This document shows, one piece after another, positions 44,853-53,992 of a stretch of DNA of 64,000 bases (position 1 is its first letter; each line of letters begins with the position of its first letter). The stretch is taken from contig NZ_CP066779.1 of NCBI RefSeq assembly GCF_016598535.1, positions 1,798,001 through 1,862,000 on the forward strand, read 5' to 3'. Position numbers and translations under genes: made by a program. The notes beneath the pieces are model-generated. The model had not been told where the DNA came from and made no database searches. It saw only the letters and a program-made list of their open reading frames with translations. This stretch comes from Rhodococcus sp. P-2 (GTDB lineage: Bacteria > Actinomycetota > Actinomycetes > Mycobacteriales > Mycobacteriaceae).

Positions 44853-46550
44853 GTGGTGACCGGACCGCGCGAACCCTACGACCCCGAAACTCGGCGAATC
44901 CACGACGAGCCGGAGGGGCAACAGGTGCACCCCGGTTACGACAATTACCCACCTGCGGCCCGCCCGGACAATTACCCGCCCTCGGCCCGTCCCGCTGCCC
45001 GTCGCACGCCGTTGCCGCCGCTGCATCCGATTCCCGAATCGCGGGCAGACTCCGATTCCGCGGCCGGTTCGAAGGCGCCGGGTGCGGACGCTCCCAAGGC
45101 TCCCCCGATGCCTCGCAAGCTCACCGTCACTCGCGTCGCAGCGATGCGCAGCCGCGAACTGACGAACAAGGGCATCGCGACCTTCCAGCGCGCAGCGAAG
45201 GCCGACGGCGCGGACAAGTCCGGTCTGACTGCTCTCACCTACGCAGTGATGACGAACAACGCGACCGACGCGGCGATCTCCGTCGCTCTCGCCAACACGC
45301 TGTTCTTCTCGGCGGCGACCGGTGAGGACAAGACCAAGGTCGCGCTCTATCTCCTGATCACGATCGCTCCGTTCGCCGTGATCGCACCGCTGATCGGTCC
45401 GATGCTCGACCGCTTGCAGCGCGGCCGCCGCATCGCACTCGCGTCGTCGTTCGGAATCCGGACGCTCCTCGCGGTGATCCTGGTCTTCAACTTCGACAGT
45501 TGGATCCTCTATCCGGCCGCGCTCGGAATGATGGTACTCAGTAAATCGTTCTCGGTGCTCAAGAGTGCGGTGACACCACGCGTCCTACCACCGGAAATAG
45601 ACCTGGTGCGCGTCAATTCGCGTCTGACGGTCTTCGGTTTGATCGGTGGAACCATCGGGGCCGGTGCTGTCGCAGGTGCGCTCGCGCTCGCTTTCGGTTC
45701 CACCGGAGCCTTGTGGTTCGCAGTCGCCGTCACCGTCTTCGGCGCATATCTGAGCATGCGAATCCCGTCGTGGGTCGAGGTCACCGAGGGTGAGGTTCCC
45801 GCGACCATCACCTACCACCCGGACGAGGCACACCACGCCGGCAACGCCCCGCCACAGCCGAACGCGAAACCGGCCAAGGTCCGACAGCCTCTCGGACGCG
45901 CCGTGATCATCGGACTCTGGGGCAACGGGACCATTCGCGTACTTACCGGCTTCCTGACGCTCTACATCGCGTTCGTCGCCAAATCGCGTACCGATCACGA
46001 GCCACTCCAGCAGGCCATGATGCTCGGCCTGGTCGGCGCGGCAGCCGGTCTGGGTAACTTCGCCGGAAATGCCGCGGGTGCGCGCCTCAAGCTCGGCCGG
46101 CCCGCATTGATCGTGCTCCGGTGCACGGCGTCGGTATGGGTCATCGCGGTGATCGCAGCTCTGACGGACAACCTGATGACCGCCGCCCTTGCCACACTCA
46201 TCGCCTCGGCCGCCAGCGCACTCGCCAAGGTCTCCCTCGACGCGTCACTCCAACACGACCTGCCCGAGGAATCGATCGCGTCCGGATTCGGTAGATCCGA
46301 GACGGTTCTGCAGTTGAGCTGGGTACTCGGCGGCGCATTGGGGGTTCTGCTTCCGACCGAATACTGGATCGGGTTCACTGTTGTATCGGTGTTCCTGACG
46401 ATCGGGCTCCTGCAGACCTTCCTGAGCTACCGAGGAAGCAGCCTCCTGCCCGGCCTCGGCGGGAAGCGACCCGATCTGGCCGAGCAAGAAGTGACCGAAG
46501 TGATTTACACCGGTAAATCCAACCGAGGACAAGGAAGTACTCCGCAGTGA
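44853..46550 (+). CDS. MFS transporter with Pro-rich cytoplasmic N-terminus
   Basis: This 565-aa membrane protein corresponds to Rv0876c in position and type. The first 90 residues are Pro/Tyr/Asp-rich with two near-identical copies of DNYPP(A/S)ARP, followed by a basic region and then twelve hydrophobic helices (AVMTNNATDAAISVALANTL; RGRRIALASSFGIRTLLAVI). The long disordered N-terminus is unusual for MFS and may bind a partner. It overlaps the DUF2771 gene by four bases. Substrate unknown. Confidence 0.88.
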   Translation: MVTGPREPYDPETRRIHDEPEGQQVHPGYDNYPPAARPDNYPPSARPAARRTPLPPLHPIPESRADSDSAAGSKAPGADAPKAPPMPRKLTVTRVAAMRSRELTNKGIATFQRAAKADGADKSGLTALTYAVMTNNATDAAISVALANTLFFSAATGEDKTKVALYLLITIAPFAVIAPLIGPMLDRLQRGRRIALASSFGIRTLLAVILVFNFDSWILYPAALGMMVLSKSFSVLKSAVTPRVLPPEIDLVRVNSRLTVFGLIGGTIGAGAVAGALALAFGSTGALWFAVAVTVFGAYLSMRIPSWVEVTEGEVPATITYHPDEAHHAGNAPPQPNAKPAKVRQPLGRAVIIGLWGNGTIRVLTGFLTLYIAFVAKSRTDHEPLQQAMMLGLVGAAAGLGNFAGNAAGARLKLGRPALIVLRCTASVWVIAVIAALTDNLMTAALATLIASAASALAKVSLDASLQHDLPEESIASGFGRSETVLQLSWVLGGALGVLLPTEYWIGFTVVSVFLTIGLLQTFLSYRGSSLLPGLGGKRPDLAEQEVTEVIYTGKSNRGQGSTPQ

Positions 46551-47044
46551 TGATGCGCTCGAGAACAAAGAAGATCGTGGCAGCGATCAGTGTCCTGATG
46601 GTGGTGGCACTGGTTGCTTACGTCTCCGTTCTTTTCGTGATCATCAAGAACATCAACGACGACCCCGACAAGCTGCCGGTCATCACTGCATACGCACACG
46701 GCACGACGATCGAGACCAACCCTGCCGGGTTCTGCACCATCGATCTGTCCCAGTGCGCCCAGGTGGGCGACATCTACGCCCTCGATGTTCCCGCGGGCTA
46801 CCCGCTGCAGCTGTCGTTGTCGACGGACGTTTCGGATGCGCAGTGGGCACTGCTCGCCGTCTACGAGGACGCCGACGGCAACCAGACCGGTGAGCCCCGA
46901 GTCTTCGAGCCCGGCGAGGCCTTGGCCGTGACGGTCGAGTCTTCGAGCGATCCCGTCAAGCAACTCGTCGGCGTCGAAATTCACCTCGCGGTCGGTGAGG
47001 GAAGCGAACAGGGACTGTTGATCTGGTCGATCAAGACCGCCTGA
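46547..47044 (+). CDS. DUF2771 membrane-anchored protein
   Basis: This 165-aa protein has an N-terminal hydrophobic helix (IVAAISVLMVVALVAYVSVL) that acts as signal anchor, and an exported domain with two cysteines (NPAGFCTIDLSQCAQVGDIY). It matches the DUF2771 family and Rv0875c in position. The GTG start overlaps the MFS stop (GTGA), so the two are coupled and probably act together at the membrane. A perfect terminator follows. Confidence 0.87.
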   Translation: MMMRSRTKKIVAAISVLMVVALVAYVSVLFVIIKNINDDPDKLPVITAYAHGTTIETNPAGFCTIDLSQCAQVGDIYALDVPAGYPLQLSLSTDVSDAQWALLAVYEDADGNQTGEPRVFEPGEALAVTVESSSDPVKQLVGVEIHLAVGEGSEQGLLIWSIKTA

Positions 47045-47057
47045 TCCTCTGAACATG

Positions 47058-47095
47058 AAAATGCCCTGCACACCGATCGGTGTGCAGGGCATTTT
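47058..47095. terminator. Bidirectional intrinsic terminator
   Basis: AAAATGCCCTGCACACCGA and its exact complement form a 19-bp stem without a real loop, giving an A-run on one side and TTTTG on the other. It separates the MFS/DUF2771 operon from the convergent cspB-like gene. Confidence 0.9.
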
Positions 47096-47131
47096 GTTTC
47101 GAAGCCGTGTACGGCAGCTCGCATCGAGCGA

Positions 47132-47545
47132 TCAGGTGTCGAGCTCGCGAGCAACGGCCCGGACGACCTCGGAGATCCGCTGAGCGGTCTTGCGGTCCGG
47201 GTACTTGCCGTTGCGCAGATCCGGCTGGACCTTCGCCTCGAGCAACGTGATCATGTCCTCGACCATGCCGTGCAGCTGGTCAGGGGTGTGCTTGCGCTCG
47301 ACGGGCTCGCGACGCGTCGCCGTAGCACCCCGCAACGACGGCGCCGGCTCGAGCACCTTCAGGCTCAGCGCCTGCGGACCGCGGCGGCCTGCAGCCATGC
47401 CGAACTCGACGCGCTGGCCGGCCTTCAAGCCTTCGACACCCTCGGGGAGGGCGGAAGCACGGACGTAGACGTCCTCGCCCTCTTCCTGCGACAGAAAGCC
47501 GAAACCCTTTTCGACGTCGTACCACTTCACCTTGCCGGTCGGCAC
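47132..47545 (-). CDS. cspB: Cold-shock-domain protein (CspB type)
   Basis: This 137-aa protein has an N-terminal cold-shock domain ([32 protein letters not shown]) with the RNP-like motifs, and a C-terminal extension of about 70 residues ([20 protein letters not shown]) not found in the 67-aa CspA type. GTG 47545 follows AGGTGA and gives the family start [10 protein letters not shown]; an upstream in-frame ATG would add 14 residues. It binds RNA or single-stranded DNA. It matches Rv0871 in position and strand. A terminator-like hairpin lies in its leader (47660-47689). Confidence 0.93.
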   Translation of the reverse strand: MPTGKVKWYDVEKGFGFLSQEEGEDVYVRASALPEGVEGLKAGQRVEFGMAAGRRGPQALSLKVLEPAPSLRGATATRREPVERKHTPDQLHGMVEDMITLLEAKVQPDLRNGKYPDRKTAQRISEVVRAVARELDT

Positions 47546-47659
47546 CGCGTTCACCTGCTCATCACTCGACTGGGGCATCTGCCCCAATGTGCTCGGGAGG
47601 CTCCCGGAAGAGCCTCATGGCCTTGCTCGCATTGCTTCCGGTGGAAGAATGCAAAAGAA

Positions 47660-47689
47660 CGCGCCCCACACTTGCTTCAGCGGGGCGCG
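47660..47689 (-). terminator. Terminator-like hairpin in the cspB leader
   Basis: Read on the minus strand, CGCGCCCC and GGGGCGCG form an 8-bp GC stem with a 14-nt loop, followed at once by TTCTTTT. No gene lies upstream on this strand, so it may attenuate cspB transcription (start 115 bp downstream) or end a short leader RNA. Confidence 0.6.
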
Positions 47690-47760
47690 CAGTCTGTTAC
47701 CAGTCTACCTGTGACCAACCCGTGTCGGCACCCAGGTTTACAGGCACTATCCTCGTAGGT

Positions 47761-47988
47761 GTGGACCCTCAACCGAACCCGCGCACTTCCGGCACCGGAA
47801 ACGGTCTGTTCCGTACGGCGATGGCACTCTTCATTGTCGGATTCCTGGCGATCGTGGCCATCTTCGCAGTCCATATCTTCAGCGACACCCCACCCGGCCT
47901 GGCCTTGTACCTGGTGGCACTTGCGTGCCCGATCGGCTTCATTCTGGCCATCGTCTACACGCTCAGATCCGGTCGACGCGTGCGCTGA
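47761..47988 (+). CDS. Small two-helix membrane protein
   Basis: This 75-aa protein has two predicted helices (TAMALFIVGFLAIVAIFAVH and ALYLVALACPIGFILAIVYT) and a basic C-terminus (RSGRRVR). I do not recognise a named family. GTG 47761 has no clear ribosome site but lies 6-12 bases after CACTATCCT, so a leaderless transcript is possible. It precedes the disrupted yccF by 33 bp on the same strand. Confidence 0.7.
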   Translation: MDPQPNPRTSGTGNGLFRTAMALFIVGFLAIVAIFAVHIFSDTPPGLALYLVALACPIGFILAIVYTLRSGRRVR

Positions 47989-48021
47989 TCACTCCCGCCT
48001 CCAACCGAAAGGTCACTGACC

Positions 48022-48412
48022 ATGAGAATCCTCCTGAACGTGATCTGGCTGGTGTTCGGCGGCTTCTGGCTGGCGTTGGGTTACTTCGCCGCAGGCATCA
48101 TCTGCTGCATCCTCATCATCACGATTCCCTTCGGAATCGCAGCATTCCGCATCGGCATCTATGCACTGTGGGCCGTTCGGTAAGACCGTCGTCGACAAGC
48201 CGACCGCTGGCGTCGGTTCGATGATCGGCAATGTCATCTGGGTGATCATCGCCGGTATCTGGTTGGCGATCGGACACATCGTCACCGCCGTCGCGATGGC
48301 AATCACGATCATCGGAATTCCGCTCGCGGTCGCGAATCTGAAGATGATTCCGATCTCGCTGATGCCGCTCGGCAAGGAGATCGTCGACGTGGACCGCGTC
48401 AATTACGCGTAG
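48022..48412 (+). pseudogene. YccF-family membrane protein gene, frameshifted
   Basis: Two frames together encode a YccF domain protein. The first (48022-48183) reads MRILLNVIWLVFGGFWLALG to IYALWAVR and stops. The second, entered by dropping one base, continues PFGKTVVDKPTAGVGSMIGN to LMPLGKEIVDVD. The break is in the GGG run at 48170-48172: with one G fewer, CTG-TGG-CCG-TTC-GGT restores YALWPFGKTV. This is a true frameshift mutation, a sequencing error in the run, or (least likely) programmed slippage. The domain is otherwise complete. Its position matches Rv0870c. The 3' end also carries a tandem duplication. Confidence 0.85.
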
Positions 48413-48441
48413 CCGTGGACCGCGTCAATTACGCGTAGCCG
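48388..48441. repeat. Perfect 26-bp tandem duplication over the yccF stop
   Basis: The unit CGTGGACCGCGTCAATTACG plus CGTAGC occurs twice without a mismatch (48388-48413 and 48414-48439). The first copy contains the coding end (VDRVNYA-stop) and the second lies after the stop. Exact identity means a very recent slippage event or an assembly error. Confidence 0.9.
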
Positions 48442-48455
48442 GCAGCACAGCCAGA

Positions 48456-48491
48456 AGAACCCGACCACGGCAGGCGCTGTGGTCGGGTTCT
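48456..48491. terminator. Bidirectional terminator between yccF and the beta-propeller gene
   Basis: AGAACCCGACCAC and GTGGTCGGGTTCT form a perfect 13-bp stem with a 10-nt loop, placed between the convergent genes. Confidence 0.85.
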
Positions 48492-48507
48492 GTCGTATCA
48501 GGTCGGA

Positions 48508-49905
48508 TCAGCGGCCGAGGCTACCGAGTCCGGGGAGATTGCCGAGCGAACCGGTACCCGTTCCCGGGTTGCCCGGATCTACGGGGCCGACCGGACCCTC
48601 GGAGACCACGATGGTCACGCTCGACGCGCGCGAGAGCACGCTCTTCGCAGTGATCTCGACGGTGACGCTGCCGACAGCGGTGGGGGTTCCCGAGATGGTG
48701 CCGTCCTGTGCAAGTGACAGTCCACCGGGCAGAGTGCCGTTGGTGAGTGCAAAGGTTGCGCGGGAGTCAGCGGAAGCAAGCTTCTGCGAATACGCCTTGC
48801 CGACCTGACCAGCAGGCAGTTCGACGGTCGCGGGCAGCGGGTACGCAGCAACTACCGTCACCTTGCCCCCGTTGGTCGTCGACGCGATGGCGCCGGTCGA
48901 GGTATCGAGTGCGAGGTTTTTGACCTTCTCCAGTGCGGGAACCTTGGTATCGGTCAGAGCGGTGGTGGCGCGGGTCGTCAGGTCGACCGACCACAAGTGT
49001 CCGTTCATGATGTCCGCGACATATGCAATGCCTGCAGCCGAGTCGACGCTCACGCCGTTGGGAATCGCAGTCGGAGACAGCGTGGTCTTCGACAGGACTG
49101 CGCCGGCTGGCGTGATCGTCCACAGGTTGGTCGCCCTGGTGTCGGTCATGTAGACGTTTCCGGTGTTCGTGTCGACATCGACGTCGACCGGGTAGAGGTT
49201 GTCGGCACGCACGATCGACTTGAGCGCTCCACCCTTGCGTACGTCCGCCTGCCACAGCGTGCGTCCGTAGTTCTCGTCGAAGAAGTTGGTGTCTGCGATG
49301 TAGAGGAAGCCGCGGTCGCCGTCGAAGGCGAGCTTGGTCGGCGTTGCCGACTTGTCGACGAGAATGCTCGACACGGCGTCGGCGGCGTTGGGGTCGACGA
49401 CTCGGATGTTGCCGGACTTGTAGTCCGAGAAGTACGCGCGGTGCGTTGTGGGGTCGACGACGACATCGTTGATCTGCGGCCGCGAGCCGTCAGGGTTCTT
49501 CTCGCTCAGCGTGACCGTCTTTTCGACCTTGCCGGTCTTGGTGTCGACAATCGAGATCGCGCCGCCGTAGGAGGAGGACACGTATGCGCGTCCGAGGCCC
49601 GAGTCCACGGCAAGTGCCGACGGGTAACCGACGACACCGTCGATGTTGCCGACGGACTCGCCGGTGTTCGTGTCGACGACGGACAACGAGCTGGTCGGTC
49701 CGCCGTACTGCGTGATGTATCCGCGGTGGGTTGCCGAGTCGACGACGATGTCGCCAGGCTGCGTTGCGGAATAACTTCCGACAACGCCGTGTGTCGGATC
49801 CTCGGGTGAGGCGTGTGCAGCGGGAGCAGTGACGGCCAGGCCGACAGCAGCAGCGGCGACGGCGAGGGACGCGGTGACCGCGCGCCGACGGTAGTGCAGA
49901 TTCAT
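48508..49905 (-). CDS. Secreted YncE-like beta-propeller with Ig-like domain
   Basis: This 465-aa protein has a Sec signal peptide (RRAVTASLAVAAAAVGLAVT, cleavage after AHA), YVTN-type propeller repeats (GDIVVDSATHRGYITQYGGP; ALAVDSGLGRAYVSSSYGGA; DTNTGNVYMTDTRATNLWTI) and a putative Ig-like domain (LPGGLSLAQDGTISGTPTAV) before a Gly/Pro tail. Such proteins bind ligands or partners outside the cell; the function here is unknown. Its promoter carries a good IdeR-type iron box (49959-49977), so it is probably made under iron limitation and may act in iron or haem acquisition. Confidence 0.88.
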   Translation of the reverse strand: MNLHYRRRAVTASLAVAAAAVGLAVTAPAAHASPEDPTHGVVGSYSATQPGDIVVDSATHRGYITQYGGPTSSLSVVDTNTGESVGNIDGVVGYPSALAVDSGLGRAYVSSSYGGAISIVDTKTGKVEKTVTLSEKNPDGSRPQINDVVVDPTTHRAYFSDYKSGNIRVVDPNAADAVSSILVDKSATPTKLAFDGDRGFLYIADTNFFDENYGRTLWQADVRKGGALKSIVRADNLYPVDVDVDTNTGNVYMTDTRATNLWTITPAGAVLSKTTLSPTAIPNGVSVDSAAGIAYVADIMNGHLWSVDLTTRATTALTDTKVPALEKVKNLALDTSTGAIASTTNGGKVTVVAAYPLPATVELPAGQVGKAYSQKLASADSRATFALTNGTLPGGLSLAQDGTISGTPTAVGSVTVEITAKSVLSRASSVTIVVSEGPVGPVDPGNPGTGTGSLGNLPGLGSLGR

Positions 49906-49958
49906 GAGGGGTGCCTTAATGCTTTGGAAGACTCTGAGGATTCTGCCCTTCGGGCAGA

Positions 49959-49977
49959 TGAGGCAAACCTAACCTAA
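49959..49977 (-). promoter_or_regulatory. IdeR/DtxR iron box
   Basis: On the minus strand TTAGGTTAGGTTTGCCTCA matches the consensus TTAGGTTAGGCTAACCTAA at 15 of 19 positions, with the entire first half perfect. It ends 54 bp upstream of the beta-propeller start codon, where IdeR bound with Fe2+ would block transcription. Confidence 0.75.
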
Positions 49978-50066
49978 GTTTCAATTTCGATGTTGAGACG
50001 CAGGCCACATCTTCGGCCGGAATCGACGCGCCTCTCAATCACCCGCCATTCCATTTCCATATAACG

Positions 50067-50082
50067 TGTGACCTTGCTCACA
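50067..50082. promoter_or_regulatory. CRP-type site upstream of rpfA
   Basis: TGTGACCTTGCTCACA is a perfect match to TGTGA-N6-TCACA. It lies 434 bp before the rpfA start and about 190 bp before the riboswitch. In M. tuberculosis, CRP (Rv3676) is known to control rpfA, which supports a real site. The surrounding 49978-50273 has no gene. Confidence 0.7.
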
Positions 50083-50273
50083 TTACGGATGGATAACGGA
50101 ACGGACACAACCGGACATTCACTCAGGCACCCCCACCTACCTGGGAAGAGTCTCCTGCGCTTTGTGTGACGCGTTGTACGTCCTTCGCCACGCCGCGTTA
50201 TCAAATGGTGACACGAGAGACTCGAGCCGTTACCGTCGTTTTCGGCCGGGAAACTCGGCCACCTCCGGCCCGC

Positions 50274-51079
<806 letters not shown>

Positions 51080-51115
51080 CACCGGTAAGACTGTCCGCTC
51101 GGACGCTCGAACATC

Positions 51116-51150
51116 AAGAAGGCCCGCACCGATTCGGTGCGGGCCTTCTT
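51116..51150. terminator. Intrinsic terminator after rpfA
   Basis: AAGAAGGCCCGCACCGA and TCGGTGCGGGCCTTCTT form a 17-bp stem, with an A-run on one side and T-run on the other, so it works for both converging units. Confidence 0.9.
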
Positions 51151-51162
51151 CGTGTCGAGTTG

Positions 51163-51351
51163 TTATCGGTTGATGACGGTGTGCGGGTGTACGTAGGGAA
51201 GTGACTCCACCGGAACCGGAAAGGTGGTGTCCTCGCCGAAGGGTGAAAGTCCACCTGCGCGGGTCGATGACAATTCGGTCACTGCGTGATCTCCGTCTGC
51301 AGTTTCCGGCCATCCTGGATCTACATAGTGTTGCTTCGAATTGTTGGCCAC
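51163..51351 (-). CDS. Small conserved-looking protein, 62 aa
   Basis: The frame reads VANNSKQHYVDPGWPETADG, a middle STRAGGLSPFGEDTTFPVPV, and ends SLPYVHPHTVINR. Its composition (aromatics, His, Asp, few Arg) is unlike an antisense shadow, and it ends exactly at the rpfA terminator. GTG 51351 has no ribosome site, but TGTCAAAAT lies about 10 bases upstream, suiting a leaderless mRNA. It is divergent from the helicase-associated gene at 51412. No function is known to me. Confidence 0.72.
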   Translation of the reverse strand: MANNSKQHYVDPGWPETADGDHAVTELSSTRAGGLSPFGEDTTFPVPVESLPYVHPHTVINR

Positions 51352-51411
51352 GAAGTCATTTTGACAGGACGCCGTTACGCCGTACAGACCAGGTCTCTAA
51401 TCTGATACCTG

Positions 51412-53736
51412 ATGACCGAAACACGTGGCACCCCGGCGGGCAGTTCCGCAGCCGAAAGTCTGACCGATTGGCTCTCGGCGCGCAGTGACGCCGAGTTGAC
51501 GGAGTTGCTGCGTCTGCGCCCCGATCTGGCCGTACCGCCGCCGAGCACGATGGTGGTTCTCAGCGGTCGGGCACAGCAACGCGCGTCGGTCAGCCGAGCT
51601 GCGGACGAACTCGACACCCTCGATTTCGGTCTTCTCGAATTGTTGGCACTGGCTGGCGCCGAGGAAACCCCGATGACGCGGGCGGAGCTCAACAGTGCGA
51701 TCGCCGAACGCGCCCTGACCGGCAAGGGCAAGGTCACCAAGAAGGCCGTCGACAAGTCACTGTCGAAGATGCGCGAGTCCGCCCTCATCTGGGGTGTCGA
51801 TCCCATAAGCGTCGTCCCGGCGGTCATCGGGATGATTCCGTGGCGTGTGGGGCGAGCCCTCGAGCCTGCCGAGGCGATGACCGAGACCGAGATCTCGGCA
51901 GCCCTCGACGCTCTGGACACCCGCGAGCGGGATCTCCTCGAGACTCTCGCCAACTCGAGCCCGATCGGCCGCACCCGCGACGCCGCCCCCGGAACGCCGC
52001 CGGAGCGCCCGGTTCAACGACTGCTGGCGGCCGGCCTGCTGCGGTGGCTCGACGAGCAGACCGTCGAACTCCCGGCGACGGTTCGTCAGGTCATCCGCGG
52101 CGAGCCGGTTTTCGATCCGACGACGCTGACCGCACCCGTCATCGGGGGCGACAAACTCAAGCCCGCGGACGTGAACGCCGCAGCAGCGGGCGAAGCGCTC
52201 GAGTTGGTACGCCAATGCGAGAACGTGATCGCCGTTCTGGGCGCAGCACCGGCCCCCGCACTGCGAGCCGGTGGTCTCGGTGTTCGAGAACTACGACGCG
52301 TGGCCAAGACGGCCGATCTCGACGAAGCGCGCGTGAGCCTGCTCGTCGAATTGCTCTCGGCAGCCGGCCTCATCGCCAGTGGAACGCCCGACCCGGCGCC
52401 GGTCTCGGACAACGCGGACGAATACTGGACGCCCACACTCGCCGTCGACGGCTGGCTCAACGCGTCCACAGCGCGTCGGTGGGAGGTCCTGGCATCCGCC
52501 TGGGTCGACGTACCGCGAGTTCCGTGGATGATCGGGCTGCGCGATTCCACCGACAAGCCGATCGCCGCATTGTCCGAGGAGGGCCGAGCCCCGGCGGCGC
52601 CTCGCGATCGCCAGGCCATTCTGGGGCTGCTCGCCGAACTCGACAGTGGCCAGACTGCATCGGCCGTCGAGGTGAGTCGACTCCTCGCGTGGCGGCGCCC
52701 GCGATGGAGCGGGCGCCTGCGGACGTTCGCGATCGAGCGGACTCTGGACGAGGCCGCCGCGCTCGGACTGGTCGCCCGCGGTGCTTTGTCGTCGCCCGGA
52801 CGAGCATTGCTGCACGGTGGGGACGCCGAAGCCGAAATGCAGTCCGCGCTACCCGAGCCCATCGACTACATCCTGGTCCAGGCAGATCTGACGTTGGTTG
52901 CTCCCGGCCCGCTGGTACCGGACCTGCTCGAGCAGGTGAGCCTGGTCGCGGACATCGAGTCGGCAGGATCGGCGTCCATGTACCGCATCAGTGAGGACAG
53001 CGTGCGTCGTGCGCTCGACGCCGGTCTGACGGCTACCGAACTGCATGCGATGTTCGCTTCGAAATCGAAGACGCCTGTTCCCCAATCACTTTCGTATCTG
53101 ATCGACGATGTCGCCCGTCGACACGGGCGACTGCGTGCCGGGGTTGCGGCGTCGTTCATTCGGTGCGAGGACGCATCGCTTTTGGCGGAGGTACTCGCAT
53201 CCGCGGTGGCCGAGCCGTTGGCTCTGCGCGCATTGGCTCCTACTGTCGCGATTTCGCAGGCCCCGCTCCGCGAAGTCCTGGCCGAGCTGCGAGCCGCCGG
53301 ATTCGCGCCGGCAGGTGAGGACTCCTCGGGCACGTTGGTCGATCTCCGCCCACGTGGGGCACGTGTACCTAACCGACGCAGCCGACCGGCGTCGAGAATG
53401 CCGGCGAGCCCCTCGGCGGATCAGCTGGCGTCGTTGGTACGCACGATGCGGGCAGGTGACCGCGCTTCCGCCCCGGGCCGTGGTGGTGTCCGGACGGACG
53501 GTTCGAGGGAGAACAACGCCGCCACCATCGCCTTGCTGGCCACGGCGGCCCGAGACAATTCCAGCGTCAACATCGGCTACGTCGACGCTCAGGGGGTGGC
53601 GACGCATCGCATCGTCGACCCCGTCAGCGTGGGCGGCGGACAGTTGGACGCCTTCGACCCGGCTAGTGGTGCCGTACGCCGTTTCACGTTGCACCGCATT
53701 ACTTCCGTCAGCCCCGTCGACTCCGGAAAAAAGTAG
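51412..53736 (+). CDS. Helicase-associated (Helicase_C_3-type) protein, partner of XPB
   Basis: This 774-aa protein corresponds to Rv0862c. The N-terminal third (residues 1-200) is a tandem winged-helix-like region (LTDWLSARSDAELTELLRLR; LDFGLLELLALAGAEETPMT). The middle holds a helicase C-terminal-like/XPB-damage-recognition-like domain (YILVQADLTLVAPGPLVPDL; SMYRISEDSVRRALDAGLTA). The C-terminus resembles a WYL-type strand set (NIGYVDAQGVATHRIVDPVS). No Walker motifs are present, so it is not itself a helicase; a DNA-repair role with the XPB helicase 4 kb downstream is inferred from conserved proximity. Confidence 0.85.
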   Translation: MTETRGTPAGSSAAESLTDWLSARSDAELTELLRLRPDLAVPPPSTMVVLSGRAQQRASVSRAADELDTLDFGLLELLALAGAEETPMTRAELNSAIAERALTGKGKVTKKAVDKSLSKMRESALIWGVDPISVVPAVIGMIPWRVGRALEPAEAMTETEISAALDALDTRERDLLETLANSSPIGRTRDAAPGTPPERPVQRLLAAGLLRWLDEQTVELPATVRQVIRGEPVFDPTTLTAPVIGGDKLKPADVNAAAAGEALELVRQCENVIAVLGAAPAPALRAGGLGVRELRRVAKTADLDEARVSLLVELLSAAGLIASGTPDPAPVSDNADEYWTPTLAVDGWLNASTARRWEVLASAWVDVPRVPWMIGLRDSTDKPIAALSEEGRAPAAPRDRQAILGLLAELDSGQTASAVEVSRLLAWRRPRWSGRLRTFAIERTLDEAAALGLVARGALSSPGRALLHGGDAEAEMQSALPEPIDYILVQADLTLVAPGPLVPDLLEQVSLVADIESAGSASMYRISEDSVRRALDAGLTATELHAMFASKSKTPVPQSLSYLIDDVARRHGRLRAGVAASFIRCEDASLLAEVLASAVAEPLALRALAPTVAISQAPLREVLAELRAAGFAPAGEDSSGTLVDLRPRGARVPNRRSRPASRMPASPSADQLASLVRTMRAGDRASAPGRGGVRTDGSRENNAATIALLATAARDNSSVNIGYVDAQGVATHRIVDPVSVGGGQLDAFDPASGAVRRFTLHRITSVSPVDSGKK

Positions 53737-53823
53737 CAGAAAACAAGCAACTGGCTTTTTTCTGTAAATGAAGTATGGTCGAGGTCAGTTTGTGATTGCC
53801 ACTTCGAAAAATGAGGAGCGACA

Positions 53824-53949
53824 ATGGCTGACAAGGCGCCGGGTAAGAACATGAAGAAACCCGCCCAGTCGATCAAGGAACGCCGCGCGGAAAAGCGGGC
53901 GAAAACTGCGGAGTCTTCCGAGTTCATTCGTAAGCGGAAGCGGAGCTGA
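53824..53949 (+). CDS. Very small basic protein, 41 aa
   Basis: The frame reads MADKAPGKNMKKPAQSIKER then RAEKRAKTAESSEFIRKRKR and S. It is strongly basic, like nucleic-acid- or ribosome-associated microproteins. GAGGAG sits at proper distance upstream of the ATG, and a likely promoter (TATGGT around 53774) precedes it. It is the first of three small genes on this strand in a low-GC stretch. Similar Lys/Arg-rich 40-residue proteins occur in Nocardiaceae to my recollection, but no function is known. Confidence 0.78.
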   Translation: MADKAPGKNMKKPAQSIKERRAEKRAKTAESSEFIRKRKRS

Positions 53950-53992
53950 CGGCACAGTCCAGAAGAAGACGAGCTGACTGCGAAGCTGACCC

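Noticed and set aside
48508-49905. Beta-propeller protein as a bacterial lactonase or quinoprotein
   Set aside because: No catalytic or cofactor-binding residues of those families could be pointed out; only YVTN-like repeats and an Ig-like domain are visible.
53736-53765. AT-rich inverted repeat (CAGAAAA / TTTTCTG) after the helicase-associated gene as terminator
   Set aside because: The stem is only 7 AT-rich pairs with a long loop; too weak to call.
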